From Zanthoxylum bungeanum (lineage: Eukaryota; Streptophyta; Magnoliopsida; Sapindales; Rutaceae), in the NCBI GenBank assembly GCA_019454045.1, contig SKCR01032772.1, positions 1,248,501 through 1,312,500 of the forward strand: a stretch of 64,000 bases of DNA, read 5' to 3'. The first letter of the stretch is position 1. Every line of letters starts with the position of its first letter. The translations under genes were made by a program, and so were the position numbers. The notes under the pieces were generated by a model. The model was not told the DNA's origin. It saw nothing but the letters and a program-made list of their open reading frames with translations, and did not search any database. This document shows, piece after piece, positions 47,301 through 57,914 of the stretch.

Positions 47301-47760
47301 TCAGCAACTCCTCGGGAATGGCGCTCCGGTAATGGGGCAAAACCTCGGGAATGAGGACTAGCAAGCCGGGAATGGCGCTCTGGGAATGAAGCATAACCTC
47401 GAGAATGAGGACTAGCAAGCCGGGAATGGCGCTCCGGGAATGGAGCATAACCTAGGGAATGAGCACTAGCAAGCCGGGAATGGCGCTCCGGGATGGAGCA
47501 TAACCTCGGGAATGAGGACTAGCAAGCTGGGAATGGCACTGCGGGAATGGGGCATAACCTCGAGAATGAGGACTAGCAAGCCGGGAATGGGGCATAACCT
47601 CGGGAATGAGGATGAGCAAGCCGGGGATGGCGCTCCGGGAATGGAGCATAACCTCGTGAATGAGGATTAGTAAGCCAGGAATGGCGTTCCGGGAATGGAG
47701 CATTGTTCAAGAATGGACCACCTCTCAAGTAACAGTTAGGGAATGGACCATGGGTCAAAC
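47301..47760. repeat. OE tandem array 2 (~56-bp units)
   Basis: About eight units of GCGCTCCGGGAATGGAGC, ATAACCTCGGGAATGAGG and ACTAGCAAGCCGGGAATG. The CGGGAATG core is shared with array 1. Minus-strand ORFs here are artefacts. Confidence 0.9.
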
Positions 47761-47900
47761 CACCTCACCAGCACATCAACTCAGTTTGAAGTATCTCAGA
47801 ATAACATATAAGTTCGGCGGCAGCTGGCGAGCCAGATAAGTAAAAATGCATGCATGACTTTGATAGGATTGTCACTGTCACACACTGCACAAGTCCCATC

Positions 47901-47914
47901 AAAGTGGGGGCGAC
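47901..47914 (+). other. OE polypurine tract
   Basis: AAAGTGGGGGCGAC lies directly before TGTAGG of the 3' LTR. Confidence 0.85.
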
Positions 47915-50900
47915 TGTAGGTACTGTATTTTTGCATGAAGCCCAGAGATGAGCCTCGTATGGAGGCACTACCCTTTAAGTTGCGGAAGTCACGGGAAACG
48001 GACGTCGGAAGGGAAAATTCAAGAAATGAATACATCAAAAAATTTAACTCGCTAATTGGCCTCGAGTTCGCTCGATTAATCTCTGTTTTAAAATATTAAG
48101 TATCGGCCCAAAAACCTCTGCACCCATCCAAGGCCCACCAAAGCCCAATCCAAATAATTAAAACATTTAAAACATGTGTCACAAATTAAATCAAATCAAA
48201 TTAAATTAAATCAAATCCAATTAAAATCAAATCAAATCCCCATCCTAATTTAAATAAATCACTCACCAAATTAAATATATTCCCCACCAAAATTACACAA
48301 TATTCTTTCCCTAAATAACTTAATTAAACACCTCTCATATTTGCATGATTTCCTTCCTAAACTAAAAACCCTAGCATGCTATTATAAAAAGGGACCCGAT
48401 CCAACCCTCATCCCCCTTGGACATTCACGCCACCTTCAAAAAAAAAAGAACAAACCCTAAACACTCTCTTCTAGCTCTCCCTCACGCCACACAAACACAC
48501 ACAGCCACTCACGGCATTGACACCTCAACACAACCCCACCAACCACCGAAAATCACCCAAAAAGCAGTCCCCAAAACCAGTCCCAAAATCACCCAAAAAC
48601 CAGTCCCAAAAACAGTAGCCTTTAGCGCCGAGAATAACCCTGAAGCAGTAACCGAAACAAATACGCAAACAGCAGCAAAAAATAATAAAGAAGACATATA
48701 AAACAGCTATGAAAATAGTGAAACAGGGAAGGAAAATATTGAACCAGTGAACCTAAAAAGTTACGGAGCATTAACCCTTCCGGCGACGACGTAATGCACT
48801 TCCGAGGAGCAACTTAAAAGGTAAGACCTGAGGGCCCCCTTTATTACTTTTTATTTTGTAGTTTGGATGCGGCATGCTCGGTTGGACATGAAATACGTCC
48901 AACCGGGTGTGCGAGGTCCTATATCAAAGACGACCAAACTCTTGGTCACATCTTTCTTTAACGCTCCGTTATTTATTTATCGCACGTTTATTTCATATTA
49001 TTAGCTTTTTATCATCTCGCATGTTTGTCTCTTCGTTTATGTGTTGTTATATGCATTATCATACTTCACGTCTATTTTCATGATTGCATTGTGTTAACGC
49101 TTGAGTGTAACTTCTCGTGGTATATCGGATGGAAACCCAGACATAAATTCTGTAGCTGAATCCGAATGGACGGTAGTGCAGTCTGTACTTGGGATACAAC
49201 TCCACGTACTGCTTGGGGAAGCATTCCCGCGTGTGTTTATTGCATTATGGATGCCACTTTCGTCATTTCGTTCGAACGCGTTCCCGAACGCTACTCGAAC
49301 GCATGTATTCTGCCTCGCCCCCGTTCGAACGCGTTTCCGAACGCTACATGAACGCGGGCTTCTGGACAGGTTCATTTATCATGTCTTAGGCATTTTTTGT
49401 GTTTATTGTTCGGTTATTTATTTTTTATGTGTTGTTCTTTATTTATGTATTGTTAATCTAATGCGCATGAGCTAACTAGGGTGGATTAAAGGTCCTCTAT
49501 TCGAGGGAAATGCCTAAAGGCTACCTTACCACGATTGTTTTGCCGCCGCGCGGACGAGGTACACTCGATTGAATGTGAAATGTGTTCAATCGGGCATACA
49601 ATGTCTCATGTTATTTATTTGTTTATTCATGCATTGATAATTTAATGCGCATGGGCTAACTAGGGTGGATTAAATGTCCTCTATTGAAGGAAATGCCTAA
49701 AGGATACCATTACCACGATGTTTTGCCGCGCCGGACGAAGTACACTCGATTGGATGTGAAATATGTTCAATCGTGCATACAAGGTCCCATATTATTTATT
49801 TGTTTATTCATGCATTGATGATTTAGTGCGCATGGGTTAATCATATTGGATTAAATGTCCTCTATTTGAGGGAAACGCCCAAAGGCTACCTTTACCATAG
49901 TTTTGTTGCGCCATTCTTCTGTCGATCTTGTCATTTACCCTTTTTGGTAGTTACGTTTCATTTTTCACTTTACATTCTTGTTGCGTTAGTGCTTGAGTGT
50001 TACCTTTTGCGGTATATCGGATGGAAACCCAGACATAAATTACGTAGCCGAATCCGAATGGACGGTAGTGCGGTCTGTACCTGGGATACAACTCCACGTA
50101 CTGCTCGAGAAGCATTCGCGCATGTGTTCGTGTCTTTTTTTAGATACCACTTTGGTATTCTCGTTCGAACGCGTTTCCGAACGCCGAACGAACGTATACA
50201 TTCTGCCCTAGTCCGTTCGAACGCGTTTCAGGACACTACTCGAACGTGCACGTATTCTGTTTTATTATGCATCAGGTCTTACCTCGTTCGAACGCGTTTC
50301 CGAACGCTATATGAACGCGAACATTCTGTCTCATTTCCGTTCGAACGCGTTCCAGAATGCTACTCGAACGCGCGTGCATTTTATTGTATCATGCATCAGG
50401 TCTTATCCCGTTCGAACGCGTTTCCGAACGCTATACGAACGCGTACATTATGTTTACCATTCGAATGCGTTATTAAATGCTCCACGAACGCGCATACAGT
50501 GAATATATTTCTTTTCATCACATTTCATGCATGTTTGCTTCTTTGGTCATTTCTTTTGCATTACATAATTAACCATATCATTTCATTATTGACGTTTTTA
50601 TCTTTGTTAATTATTTATATTTCCGCATTTATTTACTTGATATGTTCATGAGATTGTGTGCTCGCTTTTATTATTAATGCTTTTGTAGTTGTTATTAATT
50701 ACATTATTGCACTTTATTGTTTACTACGTTTATGAATTATGCATTTTGCCTTCATTTTTTATTTATGATTATGGGTGTGCGAACTTGTGTGTTGCTTAAA
50801 TTATCTTGTATGTATTGCATGAGGCTTGGTTATACTATTGCATAAATATTTTCATTACAATTGGCATAAGTAAGGGACCATTCTGAACCCAACGGTTTGA

Positions 50901-51065
50901 GGTCTTCCCTTGCGAGGGGTGAGTACGGTCTTAAATCATTTCCCAGTTCACACTGGGTGGCGACTCCATTTTATTTCTCCGATTTAGTCCCCCCGCGGGC
51001 TACTCCGTACTCCCGACCGGGCCTTGAGCCCGGACAGCGTCGTCCACTTCTGTACCTCGTCTACA
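47915..51065 (+). repeat. OE 3' LTR (3151 bp, most complete of the family)
   Basis: Order: TGTAGG start, TATA-like CTATTATAAAAAGGG near 48380, CT-rich leader, splice-donor-like AAAAG|GTAAGACC (48821), first GTATATCGGATGG block (49120), CGTTCGAACG block (49270-49365), three ~190-bp modules (49470-49900), a second GTATATCGG block (about 50010) and CGTTCGAACG array (50160-50495), ending CGTCTACA. An ORF at 48417-48701 in the leader is low-complexity. Confidence 0.88.
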
Positions 51066-51320
51066 GTAAGATATTTTCATGGATATGGGCTTGTGAAATA
51101 ACTTGGGCCAATATAAACTCACAAATGGGCTTTCTCTGAGGGTTTTGGGCTCTTTAGACTAATGGGTGATGAGTGTCGTGCCTCTCTTTGTGCATGGGCC
51201 TGAGAAGGTAATTGGGGCCCAAGCCTATTTTAGGTACTGTTTGAGGGGATTGAGCTGCCACTAGTGTAGGGCCTGAAGCGAAAAGTCAAAAATGCCCTTG
51301 GCCCAAATTTGGCCCATATA
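51066..51320 (-). repeat. ME LTR B, remaining portion after OE
   Basis: It begins with the second copy of GTAAG, then matches LTR A at 27117-27368 (GATATGGGCTTGTGAAATAA to GGCCCATA). Confidence 0.85.
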
Positions 51321-51321
51321 G

Positions 51322-52258
51322 GGAGTGTGATGAATACTAAAAAATACACATTTATTAAAAGAAAAATTAATCATTTTCACTTGTAGCTTCAGTAATCCCC
51401 TTAATTTAGCACATTTGGAAATAATAATTAAATTTATATATTTATTGGGATTTTTATTTTATGTAAGTGAAATAATACCTTGGATGTATAACTAGAAAAA
51501 CGGATGTGCCATTTGGATTTTGGAGGCCATAAACTTAAAAGGGTGTTCTGATAGTGTACAACTTCGGAAATACCAACCTTGTATAATTTTCGTATTTTGG
51601 CTATAACTTTTTACTTCAATGTCGGATTGAGGCGATTCTAGTTTCAGATGAAAGAACACTCAAAAATCTACAAATTTGATATTGACAAGATTTTTTAATT
51701 CTGATATTTTCAAGACCAAAATTGACGAAGAATCTAAAATGTGTTATATATAAATAAAAATATTTTTTTTGGTGGAGGGACACCATCCACTTTCGATGGA
51801 TGCCCCCCACCTTCACAATTGCAATGCAATTGTCTTTCACAATTGCAATTTTACAATTGTGAAGGTTGAGCTTCCTCTATAAATTAGAGGATGCTCAACC
51901 TTCAAAAATTCATGCTTTCTCTCAATTCTCTTATAAGATTTTGAGAGAGTGTCTTATGTGTTTTATTTTTTTAAAAGTTTTCTTGTATTTTTTTTTCTTT
52001 CAATAATAAAATTATGTGTGTTTTTATTCAAATTATGAGTAGCTAATTTCTTTTTGCTGTGGTAACGAGTGAAACTTTTAATATGAAAGTATAGATTAAT
52101 CTCACTTATATTACAATATATAAATTGTAATCTAATGATTCATACTTAATTTAAATCTGGATTAATTATTGACAAACTTTACTACCGTCTATATGGCTGG
52201 TTTTATTTATTTCACATAGTTGAGTACCTAATTAGACTTATTATAGACAAATGTAATC
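51322..52258 (+). repeat. Left AT-rich LTR-like arm
   Basis: It begins GAGTGTGATGAATACT and is an inverted counterpart of 52850-53800. It has a TATA-like CTCTATAAATTAGAGG near 51875 and AATAAAA near 52003, in promoter-then-polyadenylation order like an LTR. Identity with the right arm is moderate, with many indels. Confidence 0.6.
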
Positions 52259-52481
52259 TAAGGGTGGCAAAAAAGGTCAGGCCCGGCTCGGGCTCGGGCC
52301 CAAACGGCCCGGCCCGGGCTTAAAAAATATTATATATTTATATTTATAAAAAATAATTTATATATATAAAAATTAAAAAAATTTATTAATAAAAAATCGG
52401 GCCGGATAACGCCCGGCCCGGTAGACGCTCGGGTCGGGCTTTTCCCAGGCCCGGGCCCGACCCGGTCCATTGCTATCTTTA
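52259..52481. mobile_element. hAT-type MITE (223 bp), GC-rich
   Basis: Ends are TAAGGGTGGCAA and, inverted, TAAAGATAGCAA. The 8-bp TSD ATGTAATC / ATGTTATC matches at 7 of 8. The interior has GGCCCGGGC-rich sequence around an AT core. It lies in a region where TATGGCTGGTTTTATTTATT is also repeated on both sides (about 52192 and 52498). Confidence 0.8.
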
Positions 52482-52849
52482 ATGTTATCACCGCCTTTAT
52501 GGCTGGTTTTATTTATTCTAGCATAATTAATTCATGAAATAAATTAATTGGGTAATAATGACAATTTATATATTACGAAAATGAGATTTCTAAATTTGAA
52601 ATATTAAATTTGATCCTCTAATCCCAATATTTTATTTTAGTGCAGCAATCCAATTTAAAAATTTTCAATCACTTCAAACAATTCAATCTTTTTATTTTCA
52701 ATCAAATTATTATTTTATCATATTAAATTTATTTTATATGGATCGACCCCGGACTTACCAGGTTATTTTATTACTTTGACACTCTTTTAATTTGGAGTAA
52801 ATAATCACTTTGTGAGTGTGTCACATATTGTCTCAAAATAATTTAGAGT
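52482..52849. other. AT-rich centre between the inverted arms
   Basis: No coding sequence is recognised. It may belong to either arm. Confidence 0.45.
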
Positions 52850-53801
52850 TTTAATAGTCCAATCTCTCTCATTTATGGGATTAAAGTATTATTTGTGACA
52901 ATCGGAAACTGTTTACAGCTAGTCAGAAGTGCTAAATAAACTAGAAAGAGTATGATTTTATTTGAAAAATTATCACAATTTATAAAATATAATATAAATA
53001 AAAATTACATATATTTTCATACTAAGAGTTTCACCATTTACTCACAACATAGTGCAAATTAGCAAAACAATATATAAATAAAAAACTCATAATTTTATTA
53101 CTGAAAGAAAAATAAAAAAAATAAAAAAACACGCAAGAGCTCATCTCACAAAGTCTCAAAGGAGACCTATGGAAAATTACTAAGGAAAATGAGACACTGA
53201 GTACCTCTATTTTATAGAGGTGTTCGGCACCTCTCGCTTGCAAATTGTAAGAAATCTCTCATTTCTCTATTCTTCTTTTTTTGTCCTCACATTTCCACCA
53301 AAAGGTGGAGGCGAATTTTTTTTATTTTTATATTTAATTTTTGTCTTTTCTTATTTGTTTGTGTTTTTAATAATTACATATAGCTCATTTTAGATATTTC
53401 ATCAATTTCCGCATTGAAAACTTTAGAATTATAAAATCTTGTAAACATCAAAATTGTAGATATTTGAGTCTTCTTTCATCTGAAACTAAATTCGTCTCAA
53501 TCCGATATCGGAGTATAAAGTTATGGCTAGTATACGAAAATTATACAAGGATGGAATTTTCGAAATTCTACACGGTTAAAATGACCTTTTAAGTTTATAA
53601 CCTTTAAAATCCAAAGTATTATCTCACCTACATAAGAAATAAAAACCACAATAAAAATATATATAACATAAATTTAATTGTTATTTCATAAATGTGCTAA
53701 ATTAAGTGGATTAATGAAACTACAAGTGTGAAATGATTAATTTTTCTTTTAATAAATTTGCACTTTTCAGTGTTTATCACTCAAGAAGGTGGAAACAATG
53801 A
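52850..53801 (-). repeat. Right AT-rich LTR-like arm
   Basis: On the minus strand it starts near TGTTTCCACCTTCTTGAG then TGATAAACACTG, has TATA-like CTCTATAAAATAGAGG near 53208-53225 and AATAAAA near 53093. It is homologous to 26485-26772 (same orientation) and 51322-52258 (inverted). Confidence 0.6.
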
Positions 53802-54277
53802 ATAAAGTGGCTCTGTATTTTGTGTTTCCAACACGGCAAAATGGCTAAGGCTTTCTTTATATAAGTAGGGTTTTTCAAGCCATAAAAAGCTTTCAAAACA
53901 CGGCCAAAATAAGCCAAATGCTCATGGGTGTTCGAACCCAACTCAATTGCGTGACTAACGCGCATTCTGCTGCAAACTCGTTCGAATGACCTATCGAACG
54001 TACCTCGAACGCGAACTTTCTAGTTAACTTCGTTCGCACGAGGTGAAGAATGCAACATGTACGAGTAGCCTCTGCCAATTTTCATTCAAATTGACTAATA
54101 AACTTGACATAAATGAACTTCGTTCGAACTCCAGAACGAACCCAACTCAAATATGAGCTCTGATATCTTCATCTGATCTCTTCCACTACGTGCCCATTTT
54201 CTTCGAGACTTTCAAGACTCATTATAACTCAATCGAACTTTGTTTATTATGAAATTTGCCAATACATAGACCCAACA
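53802..54277 (-). repeat. Sire-related copia LTR fragment
   Basis: On the minus strand it begins TGTTGGGTCTATG and has AATGAGTCTTGAAAGTC and CGTTCGAA-type elements (53930-54130), with TATA-like CTTATATAAAGAAAG near 53850. It resembles the first half of the LTR at 23488 but is diverged. The rest is missing where it meets the right arm. Confidence 0.6.
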
Positions 54278-55265
54278 GCTTCTTAATATAAAATAAAAAT
54301 ATTAGGTGGTACAATGACTTTATCATAATTCCTTGGTAATGCAGAGTTAATCTCCAACTGCAACAATAACAATAATAATAATCCCCTACAATGAGATGAA
54401 TATTTCACAATAACAAAACATATATGTAATAGGATTTAGTATACTAATGTAGCGAAATCATAGAGCATACTTGAATTCTGAAAAGAAACTAAATCCCACA
54501 ATCTACAAAATGTTATGTTGCTTATGTCTACATGACCTCAAGTGTAATAAAACCATTTACTGGGTAGATGGACATTTATAGAGTTAACAAAATAAATTTT
54601 AAGCAAAAATTGTATTGATCTCATCGATTAGTAATCTTTTAAAAGGGGATTATTATATTTTTTGAACTCATGGATATTCATCTCACTTAATAACTGATCT
54701 TATACGAGGTCAACAAAAGAGTGAAAATCATGTTATTTAATTATTTCGTTCATTGGACACGTTATTAAGTATAAAATTCAAGTTTGATATCTAAAGTTTT
54801 GTTATCTTATTAATACTAAATCTTGTTTGCATATATTCTTTTACCTTGTGAATTATCTACCCATTATGGAGATTATCTATGCACCATTAAGAAATTTTGA
54901 TAATATCGTTATACCACCTAACTTTACTATTTTGTATCAAGAAGCCACTCAATTAGGTGATTTTATAAAATATCATTCCGACGTTATTATGCTCTTAACG
55001 TCGTTAACAGAAAAATGATTTACTGATACTACCAAAATCGGAGGTGTCGTTGTCAGAATTCTTTGAAAATGATATGTACTTTCACCAAAGTAGAGGTGGT
55101 GCATTGATAATTTCCCTTTTGATTAATAAAGTAAGAAATATAGAAATTAGTCATTTTTATAATGGGACTTGAATTGATATGGATAGTTATTAGGAAAAAA
55201 TTTATATATAATTATATTTTATATCGTATAAACATTTATATTTGATAATAACTAAACTGTTTATC
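54278..55265. other. AT-rich intergenic DNA
   Basis: No gene or element is recognised. A 63-codon ORF at 54827-55018 has no family features. Confidence 0.5.
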
Positions 55266-55336
55266 CCTTTTTTTTTTTGGAATAATAAAAATCTCACTCA
55301 TGATGCAGAGGTTCGCCAAACAAGTAAAACATAACT
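55266..55336 (-). mobile_element. SINE 3' fragment, cut by the Tat element
   Basis: A T-run followed by GGAATAATAAAA and AACAAGTAAAACATAAC matches the 3' end of the SINE at 21704 read inverted (GGAACAGGTAAAACATTTGG). It stops exactly at the LTR start at 55337. Confidence 0.45.
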
Positions 55337-55842
55337 TGTTGGTAGACGAAAATCCCCACCATAGAACGAAGTCACCCTAGGACGAAAGGGAGAACGAAAA
55401 GAAGAAGTACGATGAGCTGAAGAATGACGACGAGCTTGGGGCGATCAGACCAATGGATAGGACGAAGACCTATGATGCGGTTACTTCCACGATCGTAGCA
55501 GTTGGACGGTTTTCCCTCCATAACCAAGCAGTTGAGACACGCAGCTCAGCGGTTACAGGCACGATCTTGCAACTACAAGGAGATACTGGGACCGCCTAAA
55601 ACGGTTAACAGGTTTCATTATAAAAGCCTACCTACACCAAGAGAACAGAGAATCAAAATGAAGACTCAAATGAGCATGTTTTTATTTTTCATTTCGTAGA
55701 TTGTACTCTTAGGACTGTAATTTGTGTGCTTGCGCCCCTTGGAGGTTTATTCACTTAATCAAACACCCCTTGTTGGGACTTTATCTCAGGAGGTTTGAAC
55801 CTTACACGCTCTTCTTTCTTCACGCAAATAATTGCGCAAACA
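55337..55842 (+). repeat. Tat element 5' LTR (506 bp, proposed)
   Basis: From TGTTGGTAGACG to GCGCAAACA. A TATA box TATAAAAG lies at 55619-55626. The right edge is set by the PBS 5 bp further on. With only one LTR in the window the left edge is tentative, supported by the break in the SINE fragment there. Confidence 0.6.
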
Positions 55843-55847
55843 GTTTT

Positions 55848-55866
55848 TGGCAACCACAGTGGGAGA
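55848..55866 (+). other. Tat element primer-binding site (proposed)
   Basis: TGGCAACCACAGTGGGAGA follows the LTR. The TGGC...GTGGG pattern resembles gypsy PBSs, but I cannot name the tRNA. Confidence 0.5.
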
Positions 55867-55885
55867 TTTGGTGTAAAAAGTGGAG

Positions 55886-57905
55886 ATGCCTCCGAAAAGA
55901 AACGCTCAAATTGGCTCAACTGCGGAGGAATGAGGACTGGAGCAAGCCAACCAGCCCAACGTTCCAGCCATAGTGGGTCAATTCGAGGGTCTGGCAGACG
56001 CTAGTCGATACGAACCTATGAGAGAGCTAAGCCCTAACGGGTGCGCGTATTGTTCGGTGAATTCACACATGATGTTGTTGAGCAGGTTAGGCTACAAAAT
56101 GCACATGTCATAGATAAGTTCGTATCAACTACTAATTCGCATTATGAAAACCTGGCTAAAAATTTAAGTTCGTTAAATGAATTAATGGCCAAATGTGTAA
56201 ACGGCGGCACGGCGCTGCCACGGGCTACGTCTTCCCCCGCGGCAAGGGTCAGGAAGCTGGTCCTAGTAATATTCATGCTCAGGGAACCGACCTCTCTACG
56301 GTTCCTAGTGGAGGAACAAGCCCTGGAGGGAATGGCCCACAATTGGGGCCAAATATTCACCAAGGGCCAAGTATGGCACAACATGAAGTGGTAATGCCTC
56401 AGGGTGTCCAGCCTTGTCAAGGGCAGAATCCTGATTATGTCCCACTTTTGAGATGGCCGCAACCGCCGCCCATAGCTGTGCCATTTAATGGCAACGATAT
56501 GCTAAGGGAACAGATGGCTGAAATCCTTCAAAACCAATTCGGTCTAGGCGTACGGCCAATTCGGCCAAGATATTGGAAGCCGTATCCTGATTGGGTCGAT
56601 GTGGCTTATCCCTGGCCTAGAAACTACAAGATACCAGATTTTTCCCTCTTCACAGGGTCTGGGGAAGTTTCTACCATGGAACACATAGGAAGATTTACCC
56701 TTCAGTGTGGGGAAGTCAATGATTTCCACAGACTAAGGTTATTTCACGGTTCATTATCAGGAGTAGCTTTCTCTTGGTATGTTAGTCTGCCGGCCAATGC
56801 GGTGGAAAGTTGGCAGCAAATGGAGCAATTGTTTCATGCATAATTTTACAAGGCCGAATCTGAAGTGGCCTTAGCCGATTTGGCAAACTTAAGGCAATTG
56901 CCCGGAGAGTGGGCTGAAACGTTCTTACAAAGGTTTAAGGTAGCCCGAGGACGATGTTACGTGCATTTGCCCGAAAATGAATTCGTGAGAATCGCTCAAG
57001 GATGCCTGAATCTCGATCTAAAAAAGAAGTTTCAGAATCGTGAGTTTTAGGACCTTCCCCAGCTCACCACCAGCGTAGTGCGCTATGAGCGATTATTACG
57101 AGAAGATGAGCAAATGAAAAATTCGAGCAAAGGAACATATTATAGAAATATCGACTATGAAATGGGCGAAGTAGGCATCGAGTCGGCCGATTTATGTTTG
57201 GCCGAACTGGTTAAAAGGAAGCCTTACGTTTCCAAAACGTGGGCGGAACCCCAAACCAGTGAAAAGAATGATAAAAAGGGCATGAACTTCTCATTCGACA
57301 TTACTAAAGTCGATGCTATATTTGACCAGTTATACAAGGACAAGCAAATTAGCTTGAGCGACCGACACACGTTGCCAACAGCCGAGAAAATCGGCAGTAA
57401 GAAATATTGTAAATGGCACAATGCAAGGTCTCATACAACTAACAATTGCCTTGTTTTCCGTAATGTCTTGCGGGATGCCATAGAATCCGAACGAATTACG
57501 TTCGAGAAGAAGATGGCTGTAGACAACAATCCTTTCCCAAAATCGGTGGAGTTGAATACGATCAATCCGGATCTTGCCAAAATGAACTTGCCGAAAGATA
57601 AATTGGTGTTGGACGGAGAACAACACCACCGCCGCCCAAGCGCTCTGGAAAGGATCAAAGCACCTGCAGAACAAGAAGACGAGAAGAACATTTGTGTTCG
57701 GTGCAAGAATAGCATGGAGTGGATGAAAGAGTTGGAGGATACTTGCGAAAGGTCTGCGAGGAGAGAATCGTCATGGCAGCCACAAACCTTCGCTCCAAGG
57801 TTCTATGGAGAAAACTCGAACTTCGTCCAAAACGTGAGGACATTTAGGCCGAAGATTCATCAACCCAATGTTTGGCATTCATACAAAAGGCCACACCCCG
57901 GATAA
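55886..57905 (+). pseudogene. Tat element gag (degenerate)
   Basis: The start is probably ATG 55886 (MPPKRNAQIGSTAEE), with an immediate TGA and frame changes near 56040 and 56200. From 56193 one frame runs on: KIPDFSLFTGSGEVSTMEHI, FHGSLSGVAFSWYVSLP and WAETFLQRFKVARGRCYV form the capsid domain. The Tat-type zinc segment CKWHNARSHTTNNC lies at about 57410-57450. In-frame stops lie at 56841-56843, 57048-57050 and 57903-57905. The Gag type differs from the ME and TE1 families. It forms the particle that packages element RNA. Confidence 0.88.
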
Positions 57906-57914
57906 CGGGCAGAC

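Larger units (their letters stand above)
33329..51065 (+). mobile_element. OE: gag-bearing, pol-less Ty3/gypsy element (TE1 relative) with nested IE
   Basis: TG...CA ends and a perfect TSD GTAAG (33324-33328, 51066-51070). Order: 5' LTR (33329-35868), leader, gag (37240-37678 and 45634-45930, split by IE), conserved non-coding block (45931-47087), tandem arrays (47088-47760), PPT (47901-47914), 3' LTR (47915-51065). Without IE it is about 9.8 kb. There is no PBS: the LTR joins GCCCCGAAATAAT directly, whereas TE1 and IE have about 33 bp including the PBS there. There is no pol. Gag N-terminus, leader, PPT and LTR modules match TE1. Confidence 0.88.
26776..51320 (-). mobile_element. ME: gag-only Ty3/gypsy element, split by OE
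   Basis: Minus-strand order: LTR B (51320-51071 joined to 33328-32858), PBS (32852-32835), gag (32774-30422, itself split by a solo LTR), tandem repeats (about 30130-27590), LTR A (27368-26776, truncated). Without insertions it is about 5.5 kb. It has no pol. OE inserted into LTR B and duplicated GTAAG. The two outer edges adjoin copies of the AT-rich arm in opposite orientations. Confidence 0.8.

Noticed and set aside
47088..47760. CRISPR-like regular repeats
   Set aside because: Units are contiguous, diverge gradually and have no unique spacers; no cas genes; this is a plant genome. They are minisatellites in an LTR element.
48417..48701. 94-residue ORF (Thr/Pro/Lys-rich) in the OE 3' LTR
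   Set aside because: Low-complexity leader sequence downstream of the LTR TATA; the other copies do not keep the frame.
54827..55018. 63-residue plus-strand ORF
   Set aside because: No motif, no splice context, AT-rich region; expected by chance.
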